NCBI GenBank assembly: GCA_015063235.1
Contig: SUSW01000003.1
Location: forward strand, 1-62,331
DNA length: 62,331 nt
Source: Thermoplasmata archaeon
Lineage (GTDB): Archaea > Thermoplasmatota > Thermoplasmata > Methanomassiliicoccales > Methanomethylophilaceae
Direction: 5' to 3'
This document shows positions 40,995-50,710 of this stretch, in pieces (the first letter of the stretch is position 1; each line of letters starts with the position of its first letter). The position numbers were made by a program, and so were the translations under genes. Under the pieces are notes generated by a model, which made no database searches, had not been told where the DNA came from, and saw only the letters and a program-made list of their open reading frames with translations.

Positions 40995-43943
40995 TCACTC
41001 TTTGGGAGTGATACCGATGGTGATCATCTTTCCGGTCACATCCCACTCCTTGACCTCGGCCCCTTTGGGTTCGGACGTGAATTTCAGGGACTTCGCCCTG
41101 ACCTCTGTGGAGATGTGATCCTTCCAGCTCTCGAAGAGCCCTACGAGACGCTCCTCGGATGCCACTTCGATGTCTACGTACTGCTCGACCTTCAGCTTCA
41201 TGTCCTTACGCATCTGCTGGATCCTCCTGATGAGCTCCCTTGCGTAACCCTCGGCCTCGATCTCGGGCGTGACGTTGAAGTCGATGAACAGCGTCCCCTC
41301 CATGAATTCGACGGGCTCGATATCGTTCTCGACGGACGGGATCTCATCCTTTCCGAGATACTGGACCTTCTTGATGTTGCCCTGAGCTGCCAGGACATCG
41401 TCGAAGAGCTTCACAGCTTTGTTCACATCGGAATCGTTTCCGCGGACGAAGACCTGGAGCAGAGGCCATCTGAGCTTGGAGCCCATCTTAGCCCTCTCGG
41501 CAGCGATGATGTCGACGATGTTCTCCACCAATGCCATGCTGTGCTCGATGTCCTCCTTGATGAGCTTCTCGTCGCACACCGGCCAGTCCTCCATGTGCAC
41601 CGTGAGCTTCTTTCCTCCCATGTGCTGGTAGACCTCCTCGGAGATGTGAGGAGCGATAGGTGCTAAGAGCAGCGCTGTCTTCATGATCGCATAGTACAGT
41701 GTGAAGTACGTAGCATTCTTATCTGCCTGCACGTCGTCCCCTTCGGACCATGACCTGTCCCTGACGAGACAGACGTACCATCTGGAGAGGTCCTCGAGGA
41801 TGTAGTTCTCCAGCTCGCGTGCGAGCAGGTGGAGGTCCCTTGATTCGAGGTATTTCGTCGCGGTCCTGACCATCTTCTCGGTCTTAGAGATCATCCAGCG
41901 GTCCTCGTCCCTGAGGGATGAGTAGATGCTGTCGATGGTGAACTTGTCGGGATCGAAGTTGTCCAGGATCATGTATGTGGAAGCGAAGTTGACGACGTTC
42001 CAATACGTGTTGAGGACCTTCCTCGCGTTCCTGGGGCCGTCCTTCTGGAATGCTGTATCCTCCCAGGGGGCGTTGGACTTGATCATGTAGTATCTGACCG
42101 AATCGGCTCCGACCTGGTCGATGAGCTCCAGGGGCTCGATGACGTTTCCTAAGGATTTCGACATCTTCTGTCCCTTGGGGTCGAGCACCCATCCGTGCAT
42201 CATTACTTCGTCGTAAGGTGCACGGTCGAAGGAGATGACTCCGGCCCCCAGCTGGGAGTAGAACCATCCTCTGGTCTGGTCGTGTGCCTCGACGATGAAA
42301 TCGCCGGGCCACCATTTATCGAACTCCTCCTTGTGGTGAGGGTATCCGAGAGATGCCCATGCTGCGACTCCAGAATCGAACCAGACGTCCAGTACGTCAG
42401 GCACCCTATGCATGGTCTTGCCGCACTTGGGGCATTTGAATGTGACTCCGTCGATCCAAGGCCTGTGGGTGTCCATGCCATCGGTGTATCCCTCTCCGGC
42501 CTTCAGCTCCTCGTACTGTCCGACCACCTTCTTCTCGCCGCACTCGCATTCCCACACGGGCATGGGGATACCCCAGTACCTCTGACGGGAGATGCACCAA
42601 TCCCTTGCGCCTTCGACCCAGTTCTTCTCCCTGGTGCTTCCTGCCCAGTCAGGGACCCATTTGGCGCGGTCGATCTCGGCGAGCATCTCATCTTTGACCT
42701 TGGGAACCTCCACGAACCACTGGCGGGTGTTCCTGTAGATGATGGGCGATTTGCATCTCCAGCAGTGTCCGTACCTGTGCTTGATCTTGCTGGAGTTGTA
42801 CAGCCTGCCGTTCTCGTCCAGATACCTTATGACATCGTCGTGGACGGTCTTGACCTTCTTCCCCACCATAAGGGGGAACTCGTCGGTGTACCTTCCGTTC
42901 TCTGCGACGGGACAGAATGGCGGGATGCCGTATCTCTTTCCAGTCTCGTAATCGTCAGGACCGTGTCCCGGTGCTGTGTGGACCAATCCGGTGTTGTCCT
43001 GCTCGACGTATGTGGCGGTGACTACCTTGTAATTCCATTCCGCCTTAGGGACATCCAACTGGAAGACGGGCTCGTATGCGATGCCCTCCAGATCCTGCCC
43101 CTTCATCCTCTTGAGGATCTCGCACTTGTCGTATCCTCCCTTCTGCATGACGTAATCCGCCTGAGATTCCAGAATGATGAGCTCCTCAGAACCTTTCTCG
43201 CCGGACATCCTGACCCTTGCGTAATCGAATTCGGGGTGGACCGCAACAGCCATGTTGGCCGCAAGTGTCCACGGGGTAGTGGTCCAGATGAGCAGGGAAG
43301 CCATATCTCCCTTGATGGGGAACCTGACCATGATCGAGGGATCGGTCTCGTCCCAATACTCTATCTCCGCCTCTGCCAGAGCTGTCTCGCACCTGGGGCA
43401 CCAGGTGACGACCCTGCTGGAATCCTTGAGAAGACCTTTCTCGTATGCCCTCTGAAGGGTCCACCATGCCGACTCTATGTAATCCAGCTTGATGGTCTGG
43501 TAGGGGTTGTCCCAATCCATCCATACTCCGAGCTGCTTGAACTGCTCGGTCATATCCTCGCGGAGGCCGGTGGCGAATTCCTTACAGGTGTTGACAAACT
43601 TGTCGATTCCAAGCTCCTCGATGTCCTTCTTGGAGTGGACGCCGATGTTCTTCTCGACCTTGACCTCGATAGGGAGTCCGTGCATGTCGAAACCGGGCTG
43701 GTCGCGGATGTTGTATCCGTTCATGCTCCAGTACCTGATCAGGATATCCTTGACGGTCTTGTTCATCGCGGTACCGAGGTGGATCGCTCCTGTCGTGTAC
43801 GGAGGTCCGTCCACGAAGTAGAACTTCTTCCCGTCCTTCCTCGATTCCCTGGTCTTCTCATAAGCTTTCTCGGCCTTCCAGTACTCCTGGATGCCCTTCT
43901 CGATGCTCTTGGCATCATAATTGGCGCGGATCGGCGTTATCAT
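40995..43943 (-). CDS. ileS: Isoleucyl-tRNA synthetase
   Basis: 982 residues, class I synthetase. The HIGH motif appears as AIHLGTAMNKTVKD (near residue 55), the KMSKS motif as KMSKSLGN (near residue 590), and the editing domain has TTTPWTLAANMAVAVHPEFDY. Zinc-finger-like CECGE and CPKCGK pairs lie around residues 465-500. The start region PIRANYDAKSIEKGIQEYW and length fit archaeal/eukaryotic-type IleRS. It stands alone on the minus strand between the dehydratase operon and two envelope genes. TGA stop. Confidence 0.95.
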   Translation of the reverse strand: MITPIRANYDAKSIEKGIQEYWKAEKAYEKTRESRKDGKKFYFVDGPPYTTGAIHLGTAMNKTVKDILIRYWSMNGYNIRDQPGFDMHGLPIEVKVEKNIGVHSKKDIEELGIDKFVNTCKEFATGLREDMTEQFKQLGVWMDWDNPYQTIKLDYIESAWWTLQRAYEKGLLKDSSRVVTWCPRCETALAEAEIEYWDETDPSIMVRFPIKGDMASLLIWTTTPWTLAANMAVAVHPEFDYARVRMSGEKGSEELIILESQADYVMQKGGYDKCEILKRMKGQDLEGIAYEPVFQLDVPKAEWNYKVVTATYVEQDNTGLVHTAPGHGPDDYETGKRYGIPPFCPVAENGRYTDEFPLMVGKKVKTVHDDVIRYLDENGRLYNSSKIKHRYGHCWRCKSPIIYRNTRQWFVEVPKVKDEMLAEIDRAKWVPDWAGSTREKNWVEGARDWCISRQRYWGIPMPVWECECGEKKVVGQYEELKAGEGYTDGMDTHRPWIDGVTFKCPKCGKTMHRVPDVLDVWFDSGVAAWASLGYPHHKEEFDKWWPGDFIVEAHDQTRGWFYSQLGAGVISFDRAPYDEVMMHGWVLDPKGQKMSKSLGNVIEPLELIDQVGADSVRYYMIKSNAPWEDTAFQKDGPRNARKVLNTYWNVVNFASTYMILDNFDPDKFTIDSIYSSLRDEDRWMISKTEKMVRTATKYLESRDLHLLARELENYILEDLSRWYVCLVRDRSWSEGDDVQADKNATYFTLYYAIMKTALLLAPIAPHISEEVYQHMGGKKLTVHMEDWPVCDEKLIKEDIEHSMALVENIVDIIAAERAKMGSKLRWPLLQVFVRGNDSDVNKAVKLFDDVLAAQGNIKKVQYLGKDEIPSVENDIEPVEFMEGTLFIDFNVTPEIEAEGYARELIRRIQQMRKDMKLKVEQYVDIEVASEERLVGLFESWKDHISTEVRAKSLKFTSEPKGAEVKEWDVTGKMITIGITPKE

Positions 43944-44049
43944 TGCTAGTCCTCATTTACGGGATCTATCTTGCCCGTTATGCCATCGCGTATGCGGGAC
44001 TTATTAAAATAGATGAGGGAGGAAGAGCACAGCCCTTCCGCATTCCCCT

Positions 44050-45057
44050 TCACTCATCGGACAGCACCATGGCCTTCGACCAGTTGGAAGCCGGGTCTCC
44101 GACTATGATCAGGAAGATCCTGTCGCTGGCTGAGGACACATCCACTGCTGTTGATGCCGACAGCTTTCCTCTGACAGTGCCTTCGCCGTGGTCCAATCCT
44201 TTGGATTCGTAGGTCAGACCGCAGATGAGCAGATCCGCACAGCAGGTCCTGTCCATCAGGACCTGGAACACAATGTTCGTGGTGGCCACGTTGCCTCCAA
44301 AGACAGTCACGTTACCGCCCAGAACCTTGGCTGCTGAAACGGATGAATATCCTCCGTCGGAGACGTAGCTCAGAGGCAGCGAATCCGCACGGTCTGCCCT
44401 GAGACCGTATTTGCAATCGTCGTAGCGCACCTGGGTGTAACGGAACATGTCGGACTCGATGTGTGCGAACTCATAGTTCTCGTCGGAGATCAGCACATCG
44501 CCGCCGAAGAATCCTGTACCATAGTCCTTAACACCGTCGTGTGTGGACACATACCTTCCGATCTCGGGACCCGTCCAGTATACTGTACCTCCTTCGGACA
44601 GCCATTTAACGAATAGAGAATCGCCGTCAGTCTTCCCGTCGTATACCGTATCAGGCAGAGCACCGCTGACGAAGAACACGGCGTAATCGTTGTGGCCCAT
44701 GATGTCCACCAGATCCTCCGCATCTGCGAACTCCGCAGTCATTCCGCGCCTTTCAAGCAGCTGCTGCAGCACGGTGAAGAACTCCCTCTGAATGTACCTG
44801 TCGTTGAGATCCGATTTGTAGGAATCGTCGCAGTAGAGGAACAGCTTCTCCGGAAGCTTGGTATTGGCGAAGACGGAGTAGGTGAAGACTGAGCCTGGGC
44901 CCGAGAGCGAATACGTCACGGTTCCGCTTTCATTGATCTCGGCAGAAGCCTCGTACGAACCGTCGTCGTTGTTGTACACATAGATCGCTCCGATGACCAT
45001 CATCGCTGCAAAGACCGCTATGATCACATATGCCGGGATCGGTTTCATGCCTTCCAC
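44050..45057 (-). CDS. Membrane-anchored extracellular protein of unknown function
   Basis: 335 residues from GTG at 45055-45057 (an ATG at 45046-45048 is equally placed). A hydrophobic anchor covers about residues 8-26. The outside part contains LFLYCDDSYKSD, a short segment NDYAVFFVSGALPD, then SLFVKWLSEGGTVYWTGPEIGRY. This resembles ThuA/GATase-like domains that bind rather than cleave, without a clear catalytic triad. It overlaps the stop of the upstream GT-C-type membrane protein and is probably co-translated, suggesting a shared role in envelope glycosylation. Confidence 0.6.
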   Translation of the reverse strand: MEGMKPIPAYVIIAVFAAMMVIGAIYVYNNDDGSYEASAEINESGTVTYSLSGPGSVFTYSVFANTKLPEKLFLYCDDSYKSDLNDRYIQREFFTVLQQLLERRGMTAEFADAEDLVDIMGHNDYAVFFVSGALPDTVYDGKTDGDSLFVKWLSEGGTVYWTGPEIGRYVSTHDGVKDYGTGFFGGDVLISDENYEFAHIESDMFRYTQVRYDDCKYGLRADRADSLPLSYVSDGGYSSVSAAKVLGGNVTVFGGNVATTNIVFQVLMDRTCCADLLICGLTYESKGLDHGEGTVRGKLSASTAVDVSSASDRIFLIIVGDPASNWSKAMVLSDE

Positions 45058-46562
45058 CTCTCATAGTATTCACGGTACCATTTGAACGATATGTATAGCA
45101 TCGAAACGTAACCGGGCCAACCCACCAAAAGGGTCAGGATCATCGCTCCGCTGATACCGAGGATCACCGGATCGGCCATCAGCTCATACAGCGGGAGTAT
45201 GACCGATATATCCATGTCGAGGATGTGGATGATCATGGATGTCGGCGACAACAGGAATGAGGAGATCTCCGTCAGCGCGTAAAGTATCGAGAATATGATG
45301 AACGGCTTCACGAACCTGTTGTCGATCATCGCCGCGTAGATGCATATGAAAGGTATCATAACGATGGTGTAAGACGCTGCACAGGTCCACAGGATTATCG
45401 CTATGCCTGACAGGAACATTATGGTGAACACCTTCTCTGTGTCCATCTCCTTCAGCATCAGCAATCTGAATGCGAGATAGATCTCCAGGAATATTGAGAA
45501 CACCGATACGAGGAGAACCAACTCGCTGCCTCCGAATGCCGGGCCCTCAGTCTTGAGCAAGGCCCTGACGACCATCACGGCGGCGACCAGGATTATGGCG
45601 GCGGACGCAGAAATTCCAAGCACTTTGGCGACCTTCAGATTCCTTTGTCTATCATCCATCGCATACATTCTTTCCTTGAACCTATTGCCGTACTTGGCAA
45701 CAACAAATGCTATGATTCCGATTATGACCGCGATTGCTGCGATGATGGCGACCGTGGTCCCAGGGCCTATTGATGCCAAAGTCTCCCTTGTGATACCTAT
45801 CCTTGAAGTTATGAAGAACAGTGACTGCCAGAAATCCCCTCTGATGATATCGGGCAGATAGATGAGCAGGAATGCACCGACCGCTCCAGCTATAGCCTTC
45901 AGGACGCATTTAACTCCCCTGATATCGATGCCTTCTTTCCTCAGTACGTACGCTACAAGGAAAATTATCATGAACATGGGGAAGAATTTCGTAAGAGCTG
46001 CGGCGGAGAATGCCGCTCCAGCCAGAGTATACCTCCTGTCCATCATCAGAACTATCGATGCCAGCAGGAGCATCACCGACATGTTGTCGAATGTACCGTG
46101 GAAAGTTGATTCGGTTATGACGATGGGACAGAAGAACCATAATGCGAAAGCGAGAAGCGCCTTGTTCCTGTTCTCGCTGTATTTTAGGACAAGGTGATAG
46201 ATGAGCCATCCCGTGGCCGCGTCCACCAGGATGAGGGGGAACTTGACAAGGAAGTTGAACTCGATGGATGTGACGAACGAGGATACGCTGAAATCAGAAT
46301 AGACGAACCTCGTCAGTTCGGGAATGAACACACCAAAGTCGGTTATCCCGAAGAACTGCATGAATGAATTGATCGAACCCAGATAGTAACCCCAGATGGG
46401 TGTGTAATAGTATCCGGCAGTGCCGTAGAGACCGAAACCGTTCTGGAACACATCCATGACCTGCGACCAATAGCCCATGTCTATGTTGAAAGTAAAGAGC
46501 AGAGCAATGATCAGACGTATCGCCAGACCGATTATCATGAGCACCGCGAACGGATGCTTCAT
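45045..46562 (-). CDS. Polytopic GT-C-type glycosyltransferase-like membrane protein
   Basis: About 505 residues from ATG at 46560-46562 (MKHPFAVLMIIGLAIRLIIALL); in-frame ATGs at 46601 and 46619 could extend it. Around 12 transmembrane helices. The first outside loop holds NIDMGYWSQVMDVFQNGFGLY, with the Asp typical of GT-C enzymes. GYYYTPIWGYYLGSI and PIVITESTFHGTFDNMSVMLLL resemble PIG-M/DUF2029-type mannosyltransferases that use polyprenyl-phosphate sugars. It would add sugars to lipid or protein on the outer face. The downstream gene overlaps it. Confidence 0.75.
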   Translation of the reverse strand: MKHPFAVLMIIGLAIRLIIALLFTFNIDMGYWSQVMDVFQNGFGLYGTAGYYYTPIWGYYLGSINSFMQFFGITDFGVFIPELTRFVYSDFSVSSFVTSIEFNFLVKFPLILVDAATGWLIYHLVLKYSENRNKALLAFALWFFCPIVITESTFHGTFDNMSVMLLLASIVLMMDRRYTLAGAAFSAAALTKFFPMFMIIFLVAYVLRKEGIDIRGVKCVLKAIAGAVGAFLLIYLPDIIRGDFWQSLFFITSRIGITRETLASIGPGTTVAIIAAIAVIIGIIAFVVAKYGNRFKERMYAMDDRQRNLKVAKVLGISASAAIILVAAVMVVRALLKTEGPAFGGSELVLLVSVFSIFLEIYLAFRLLMLKEMDTEKVFTIMFLSGIAIILWTCAASYTIVMIPFICIYAAMIDNRFVKPFIIFSILYALTEISSFLLSPTSMIIHILDMDISVILPLYELMADPVILGISGAMILTLLVGWPGYVSMLYISFKWYREYYERWKA

Positions 46563-46853
46563 CCTATCGAACTTCACTGCTACGGCGGTGTATTCAAACA
46601 TTCGGTGAACACAATACATCGCAGAGATAAAATACTGACCAGCATGAAGCTTTAGGAAACCATCTGACACGGCCTCCGATTGGGACAATCGTTCTAGTGA
46701 ATTTCACCTATGTGATACATCTCCTTACCTAAAACCAGACGGAATACTTCGAATAGATACATTTTTAATAGATTCGACATTCGCCCGTTCGAAGGGAATC
46801 CACGTAAATCGTAAGCTTCGGCGGAAACAGTGTAACCTTGCCGGAGTGATTTG

Positions 46854-47387
46854 ATGGAAGAATACAGATTGCCATGGAATGCCAGAGAAGGAGTGATTTA
46901 CGGATGCATCATCGCAGCCATATCGTCCCTCCTGATCGGCGGTTTCAACGTCTATACGAATATGGGATACAGCCCCGATACAATACCTGATTTCCTGACA
47001 GATTATCTGGTCATCTGGCCAGTCATGTTCATTGTTGCGTTCTTCTTGGCTAACACGGTCGTGGGAAAGGTCGCCAAGGTGGTTGTCAACAAATTCGTTT
47101 CGCCCGGAGACAGTTCCAATACCTACATCTGCTTCAACCTCATCGTATGCGTCCTACTGATGTCCGTGATCCTGACTTTCCTGGGCGGATTAATCGGACA
47201 GAGTTTGGGCATGCTGATGGGCGGTCCGCCCGTTGACGCCATCGGACTCCTAGAGGATTGGCCAATCATTTGGCCAAGGAACTTCTGCATTGCATTCTGG
47301 ATTGAGATGTTGATAGCCCAGCCCGCTGCACGCAAGGTAATGGTGTGGATGCACAGATCGAGAATGGGAAGAACCATGGCTGACTGA
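46854..47387 (+). CDS. DUF2798-like membrane protein
   Basis: 177 residues, four transmembrane helices arranged as two similar halves. Each half has an NxxxAF-like motif: VIWPVMFIVAFFLANTVVGKVAK in the first and IIWPRNFCIAFWIEMLIAQPAARK in the second, which is the pattern of DUF2798 tandem proteins. Function unknown; some relatives accompany export systems. ATG at 46854 follows an AT-rich promoter-like region (about 46740-46775). TGA stop. Confidence 0.75.
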   Translation: MEEYRLPWNAREGVIYGCIIAAISSLLIGGFNVYTNMGYSPDTIPDFLTDYLVIWPVMFIVAFFLANTVVGKVAKVVVNKFVSPGDSSNTYICFNLIVCVLLMSVILTFLGGLIGQSLGMLMGGPPVDAIGLLEDWPIIWPRNFCIAFWIEMLIAQPAARKVMVWMHRSRMGRTMAD

Positions 47388-47582
47388 TCCGTTAACCAAC
47401 GACCCCATATCGACCGTAACGCGTCTTAGTGAGTTCTTCACAACCCTTTCCTCGTCAGATCGTTGCCCGGATACGATAGATGTGCCTAACATCCGTTGTT
47501 GATTTGTCAATCGAAACAAAAGAATCGCGGCCTCTAAAACAGCGATTGATCGAACTACATCTCGGATCTGATTTGGATAGTA

Positions 47583-48284
47583 TCAAAGACTTTTTTCCAA
47601 CAGAAAACGGATGGCTTCGTTAGCAAGAGTGAATCCGAAAACTGCCGGCACAGCAGGCAGCGATCCGAGAACGCTCTTCCCATGATCGTCCCTCTCGGAA
47701 GGCTTTACGACCGGAGGTTCCTCCGAATAGACCGCTGTTATCATCGAGGTATCACAGTCCCTGAGGGCCTTGCGCAGAGACGCGGCCAAAGGACAGGTCT
47801 TGGTCTTCATCAGAGGCGCCACCCTGACGGCCTGCGTATCCATATGCAGCGCGGCTCCCATCGAGGAGAACGTCCTGATTCCTTTTTCCGAAGCGCATCT
47901 GAGAAGCGCGGTCTTGTTACGGAGAGTATCGATCGCATCGACGAGGACATCGAATTCCCCATCGATTATCTCTGAAACGGTACTCTCATTGACCAGAACA
48001 TCCATTCCTGAGATATCTACATCAGGATTTATCGATCTGGCCCTCTCGCAGGCAACTTCCACCTTCGGCCTGCCCACTGTAAAGGTGGTGGCCAGGATCT
48101 GCCTGTTGAGATTACTCTCCGAGAACACATCATGATCCACGACCCTGATATGCCCGACACCCGAACGGACGAGCCCTTCGAGAGCGTAGCCACCCACTGC
48201 CCCGCAGCCGCACAAAACCACAGATGACCTTCTTAGTTTCTCTATACCCTCGTCGCCGATGAGCAGCGAGGTCCTTTCCGACAT
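47583..48284 (-). CDS. TcdA-like E1 enzyme (tRNA threonylcarbamoyladenosine dehydratase)
   Basis: 233 residues from ATG at 48282-48284; an in-frame GTG at 48291-48293 would overlap the TatD stop. The adenylating ThiF/MoeB fold is clear: CGCGAVGGYALEGLVRSGVG (nucleotide loop), VVDHDVFSESNLNRQI, DAIDTLRNKTALL. Members of the TcdA branch cyclise threonylcarbamoyl-adenosine at tRNA position 37, and this protein has their length and C-terminal TLANEAIRFLL. A ubiquitin-like or molybdopterin-type activating enzyme is the alternative. It is coupled to the TatD-like gene upstream. Confidence 0.85.
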   Translation of the reverse strand: MSERTSLLIGDEGIEKLRRSSVVLCGCGAVGGYALEGLVRSGVGHIRVVDHDVFSESNLNRQILATTFTVGRPKVEVACERARSINPDVDISGMDVLVNESTVSEIIDGEFDVLVDAIDTLRNKTALLRCASEKGIRTFSSMGAALHMDTQAVRVAPLMKTKTCPLAASLRKALRDCDTSMITAVYSEEPPVVKPSERDDHGKSVLGSLPAVPAVFGFTLANEAIRFLLEKSL

Positions 48285-48289
48285 GCCGC

Positions 48290-48979
48290 TCACGGGAAAA
48301 GCCCCCTGAAATTATCCTCGGATGTTGTCAGCAGGAAATCTGCATCTTTTCCAATTACTGCTCCCAATCTGGCAGCGAAATCCCTCATGCCGGTATATCC
48401 CTTCCCTGAGGAAGGATAGTCGGATTCCAGGAGAAGTCTGTCCTCCGGGATCGCATCCAGCAGCCTTTTCACCCTGATATCCGATCTGCTCAGGATCCTG
48501 GGTGAGATGGAGAAGTAGCATTCCATCTCCGAATATGGTTTGATATAACTGTCCGAACCGTAGGAATGAAGGATGACTTTCAGGTTCCTTCCTTTAAGCG
48601 AATCGAGTACCATCTTCTCGCATCCCACGTCATGTATAGTAACCGCCCTTTGAAAGTACTCCGCGAGGTCCAGCTGCTGTATCATGATCATGGTCTGCCC
48701 CAGAATCTGTCCCCTCTTGGAATCCAGACCGATCTCGCCCACCTGGGCCTTGGGATCGTTCTGCAGTATGTCGAACAAGCGCTTCTTGTTCTCCAGAGTC
48801 CACTGTTCAGCGTACCAGGGGTGGACACCGTAGAACCTGACCATCCTGTTATCATCAATAGCGGCCTGCGCATCCCACTCATCGGCCTTCGCCGTGCATG
48901 AAGCGAATCCTGTGAGTTCCCGGAAATCCCCATAGTCCTTGGTATCTGCAGATACTGCATGCATATGGGCATCTATCAT
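48290..48979 (-). CDS. TatD-like metal-dependent hydrolase
   Basis: 229 residues. The TIM-barrel metal ligands are recognisable: MIDAHMHAV at the start, GEIGLDSKRG, TIHDVGCEK, VILHSYGSD and LLESDYPSS. This is the TatD order His-x-His, Glu, His, His, Asp. The family acts on DNA or RNA 3' ends or other phosphoesters. It is four bases downstream of FEN1 and next to TcdA, all in one orientation, so a nucleic-acid role is plausible. Confidence 0.85.
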   Translation of the reverse strand: MIDAHMHAVSADTKDYGDFRELTGFASCTAKADEWDAQAAIDDNRMVRFYGVHPWYAEQWTLENKKRLFDILQNDPKAQVGEIGLDSKRGQILGQTMIMIQQLDLAEYFQRAVTIHDVGCEKMVLDSLKGRNLKVILHSYGSDSYIKPYSEMECYFSISPRILSRSDIRVKRLLDAIPEDRLLLESDYPSSGKGYTGMRDFAARLGAVIGKDADFLLTTSEDNFRGLFP

Positions 48980-48983
48980 CGTA

Positions 48984-50012
48984 TCAGAACCATGCGTCCA
49001 GGGACCTCTGCTTCTTCCTGTTGGACTCGGCCTTCCTGGCAGCCTCTATCTTGTTCATGACTGTCGTGACGCGGTCCTCCGAGAACCCGTACTCCGTCAT
49101 GAGTCCGAGAACCCCATCTCTATCCATCTCCCCGACCTCGACGCTGTAATCGTCGGACTTGGGGCCGTTGAGGAAAATCTCCCTGACCTCCTCGTACTCA
49201 GGGATGTCTATGTCCGTCTCCTCCATGACCTTCTCCAGACTTCCGTATTTCTGAATGAGCTTGAGACCCTTCTTGGGACCGATGCCGTTGATACCTGTGT
49301 TGAAATCGGTACCGATCATCATGCAGACATCCACCAGCTGCTCCCTGGTTACTCCCAGGGATTGGAGCATCTGCTCCGAATCTATCATCTCTGTCTTGAC
49401 GTCCCTGTAAAGCTGCTTGCCCGGAACCTTGCGCCTTCCCGATATGGTCAGATTCCTTACCAGGAGCGGTGCACCGAACAATATGGAATCGAAATCCTGG
49501 GATGCTGCTGCATAGACATCGCCTTTACCGCACATGTACGCCGCCTGCGCCTCTCCGTCGCTGGGTGCCTGGACGACCGGAAGCCCCATCAGACGGATAA
49601 GCTGTTTGGACGTCTCAAGGATCTCAGGGGTCATCCTGGCGGTCTGCTGCGCCTTGGAGAACGCCTTCTTCAAATCGCCTTCGGCCAGCGCCTCCTCGTA
49701 CTCGCGCTTTGCCTTCTCCCTGCGGGCGATCCTCTCCTCGATCGTGCCGGCCTTCAGCTCGTTGGGCTTGCCGTCGAACACGAAGGAAGGCTCAATCCCT
49801 GCCTCGATGAGATTGGCGGTGCGGTACAGGATCCCCGACAGGTGCGATGTCACCCTGCCTTCGGCATCCATGAGCGGCTTACCGTCGGGCTGCCTGATAA
49901 TTGATAGGAATTGGAAGATTGTGTTGTACGCATCTATTGCGATAGTCCTGCCGCGGAGCTCCTCGAGCTCTATCTCCCTGGCCTCTACTATGGGGGATAG
50001 GTTAACTCCCAT
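48984..50012 (-). CDS. fen1: Flap endonuclease 1
   Basis: 342 residues. FEN1/XPG signatures are VNLSPIVEAREIELEELRGRTIAIDAY, DGKPNELKAGTIEERIARREKA, VQAPSDGEAQAAYMCGKGDVYAAASQDFDS and the helix-hairpin-helix MIGTDFNTGINGIGPKKG. The C-terminus ends QRSLDAWF, a canonical PCNA-interacting box. It removes 5' flaps in Okazaki fragment maturation and repair. It is in a run with Rpe upstream and TatD downstream, separated by one to four bases. Confidence 0.95.
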   Translation of the reverse strand: MGVNLSPIVEAREIELEELRGRTIAIDAYNTIFQFLSIIRQPDGKPLMDAEGRVTSHLSGILYRTANLIEAGIEPSFVFDGKPNELKAGTIEERIARREKAKREYEEALAEGDLKKAFSKAQQTARMTPEILETSKQLIRLMGLPVVQAPSDGEAQAAYMCGKGDVYAAASQDFDSILFGAPLLVRNLTISGRRKVPGKQLYRDVKTEMIDSEQMLQSLGVTREQLVDVCMMIGTDFNTGINGIGPKKGLKLIQKYGSLEKVMEETDIDIPEYEEVREIFLNGPKSDDYSVEVGEMDRDGVLGLMTEYGFSEDRVTTVMNKIEAARKAESNRKKQRSLDAWF

Positions 50013-50013
50013 G

Positions 50014-50661
50014 TCAATACCCCTGCCAGATTTTGATTGTCGGCGACATGTCTTCCATCCTGAACAGATATGAGCCTGCGACGAGGATATCCACGCCGGC
50101 CTCTACACATATCTTGGACGTCTCTCCGTTTATACCTCCGTCCACCGACACCAGTATGTCCCTGCCGTTCTTTGCGGCCCATTCCTTCACCCATGAGATC
50201 TTCGGTACGCATTCGGATATGAACGACTGCCCACCGAATCCCGGGTGGACGGTCATAATCAGAACGAGATCCACCTCCGGAAGGTACTCCTCCAGTTCGG
50301 TCGCGTCTGTTTCTGGGTTGACCGATATACCTGCCTTGAGCCCTCTGGCTTTGATCTTCGCTATCGCACCGTGTATGTCTCCGCGAGCCTCGCAGTGGAC
50401 CGTTATCATATCGCATCCCGCATCCGCAAACGAATCTATGTAGCGTATCGGATCCTCTATCATCAGGTGTGCATCGAAAACTATGCCCGAGCACTTCCTG
50501 ATGGCCTTGATAACAGGCGGTCCGAACGTGATGTTGGGGACGAATTCGCCGTCCATGACATCCAGATGGGCCCAGTCTGCGCCTGCTTTCTCTACGCGGA
50601 CCAATTCTTCTCCCAGCTTCGAGAAGTCGGCCGATAGCATCGACGGAGATACGATGGTCAT
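50014..50661 (-). CDS. rpe: Ribulose-phosphate 3-epimerase
   Basis: 215 residues from ATG at 50659-50661 (a GTG nine bases upstream is less likely). The TIM-barrel signatures are complete: SPSMLSADFSKLGEEL, WAHLDVMDGEFVPNITFGP, FDAHLMIEDP, TVHPGFGGQSF and VSVDGGINGET. It interconverts ribulose 5-phosphate and xylulose 5-phosphate. The stop is one base before the FEN1 start, so the two are co-transcribed. Many archaea lack this step, so its presence informs how pentoses are made here. Confidence 0.93.
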   Translation of the reverse strand: MTIVSPSMLSADFSKLGEELVRVEKAGADWAHLDVMDGEFVPNITFGPPVIKAIRKCSGIVFDAHLMIEDPIRYIDSFADAGCDMITVHCEARGDIHGAIAKIKARGLKAGISVNPETDATELEEYLPEVDLVLIMTVHPGFGGQSFISECVPKISWVKEWAAKNGRDILVSVDGGINGETSKICVEAGVDILVAGSYLFRMEDMSPTIKIWQGY

Positions 50662-50710
50662 GACTCTCACATTGTATGACGGGTATAAGATTGATATCGT
50701 CGGAACAGCC

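Noticed and set aside
42195-43949. 584-codon open frame on the plus strand opposite ileS
   Set aside because: It is an antisense shadow of the highly biased IleRS gene; it has no motifs, promoter or ribosome-binding site.
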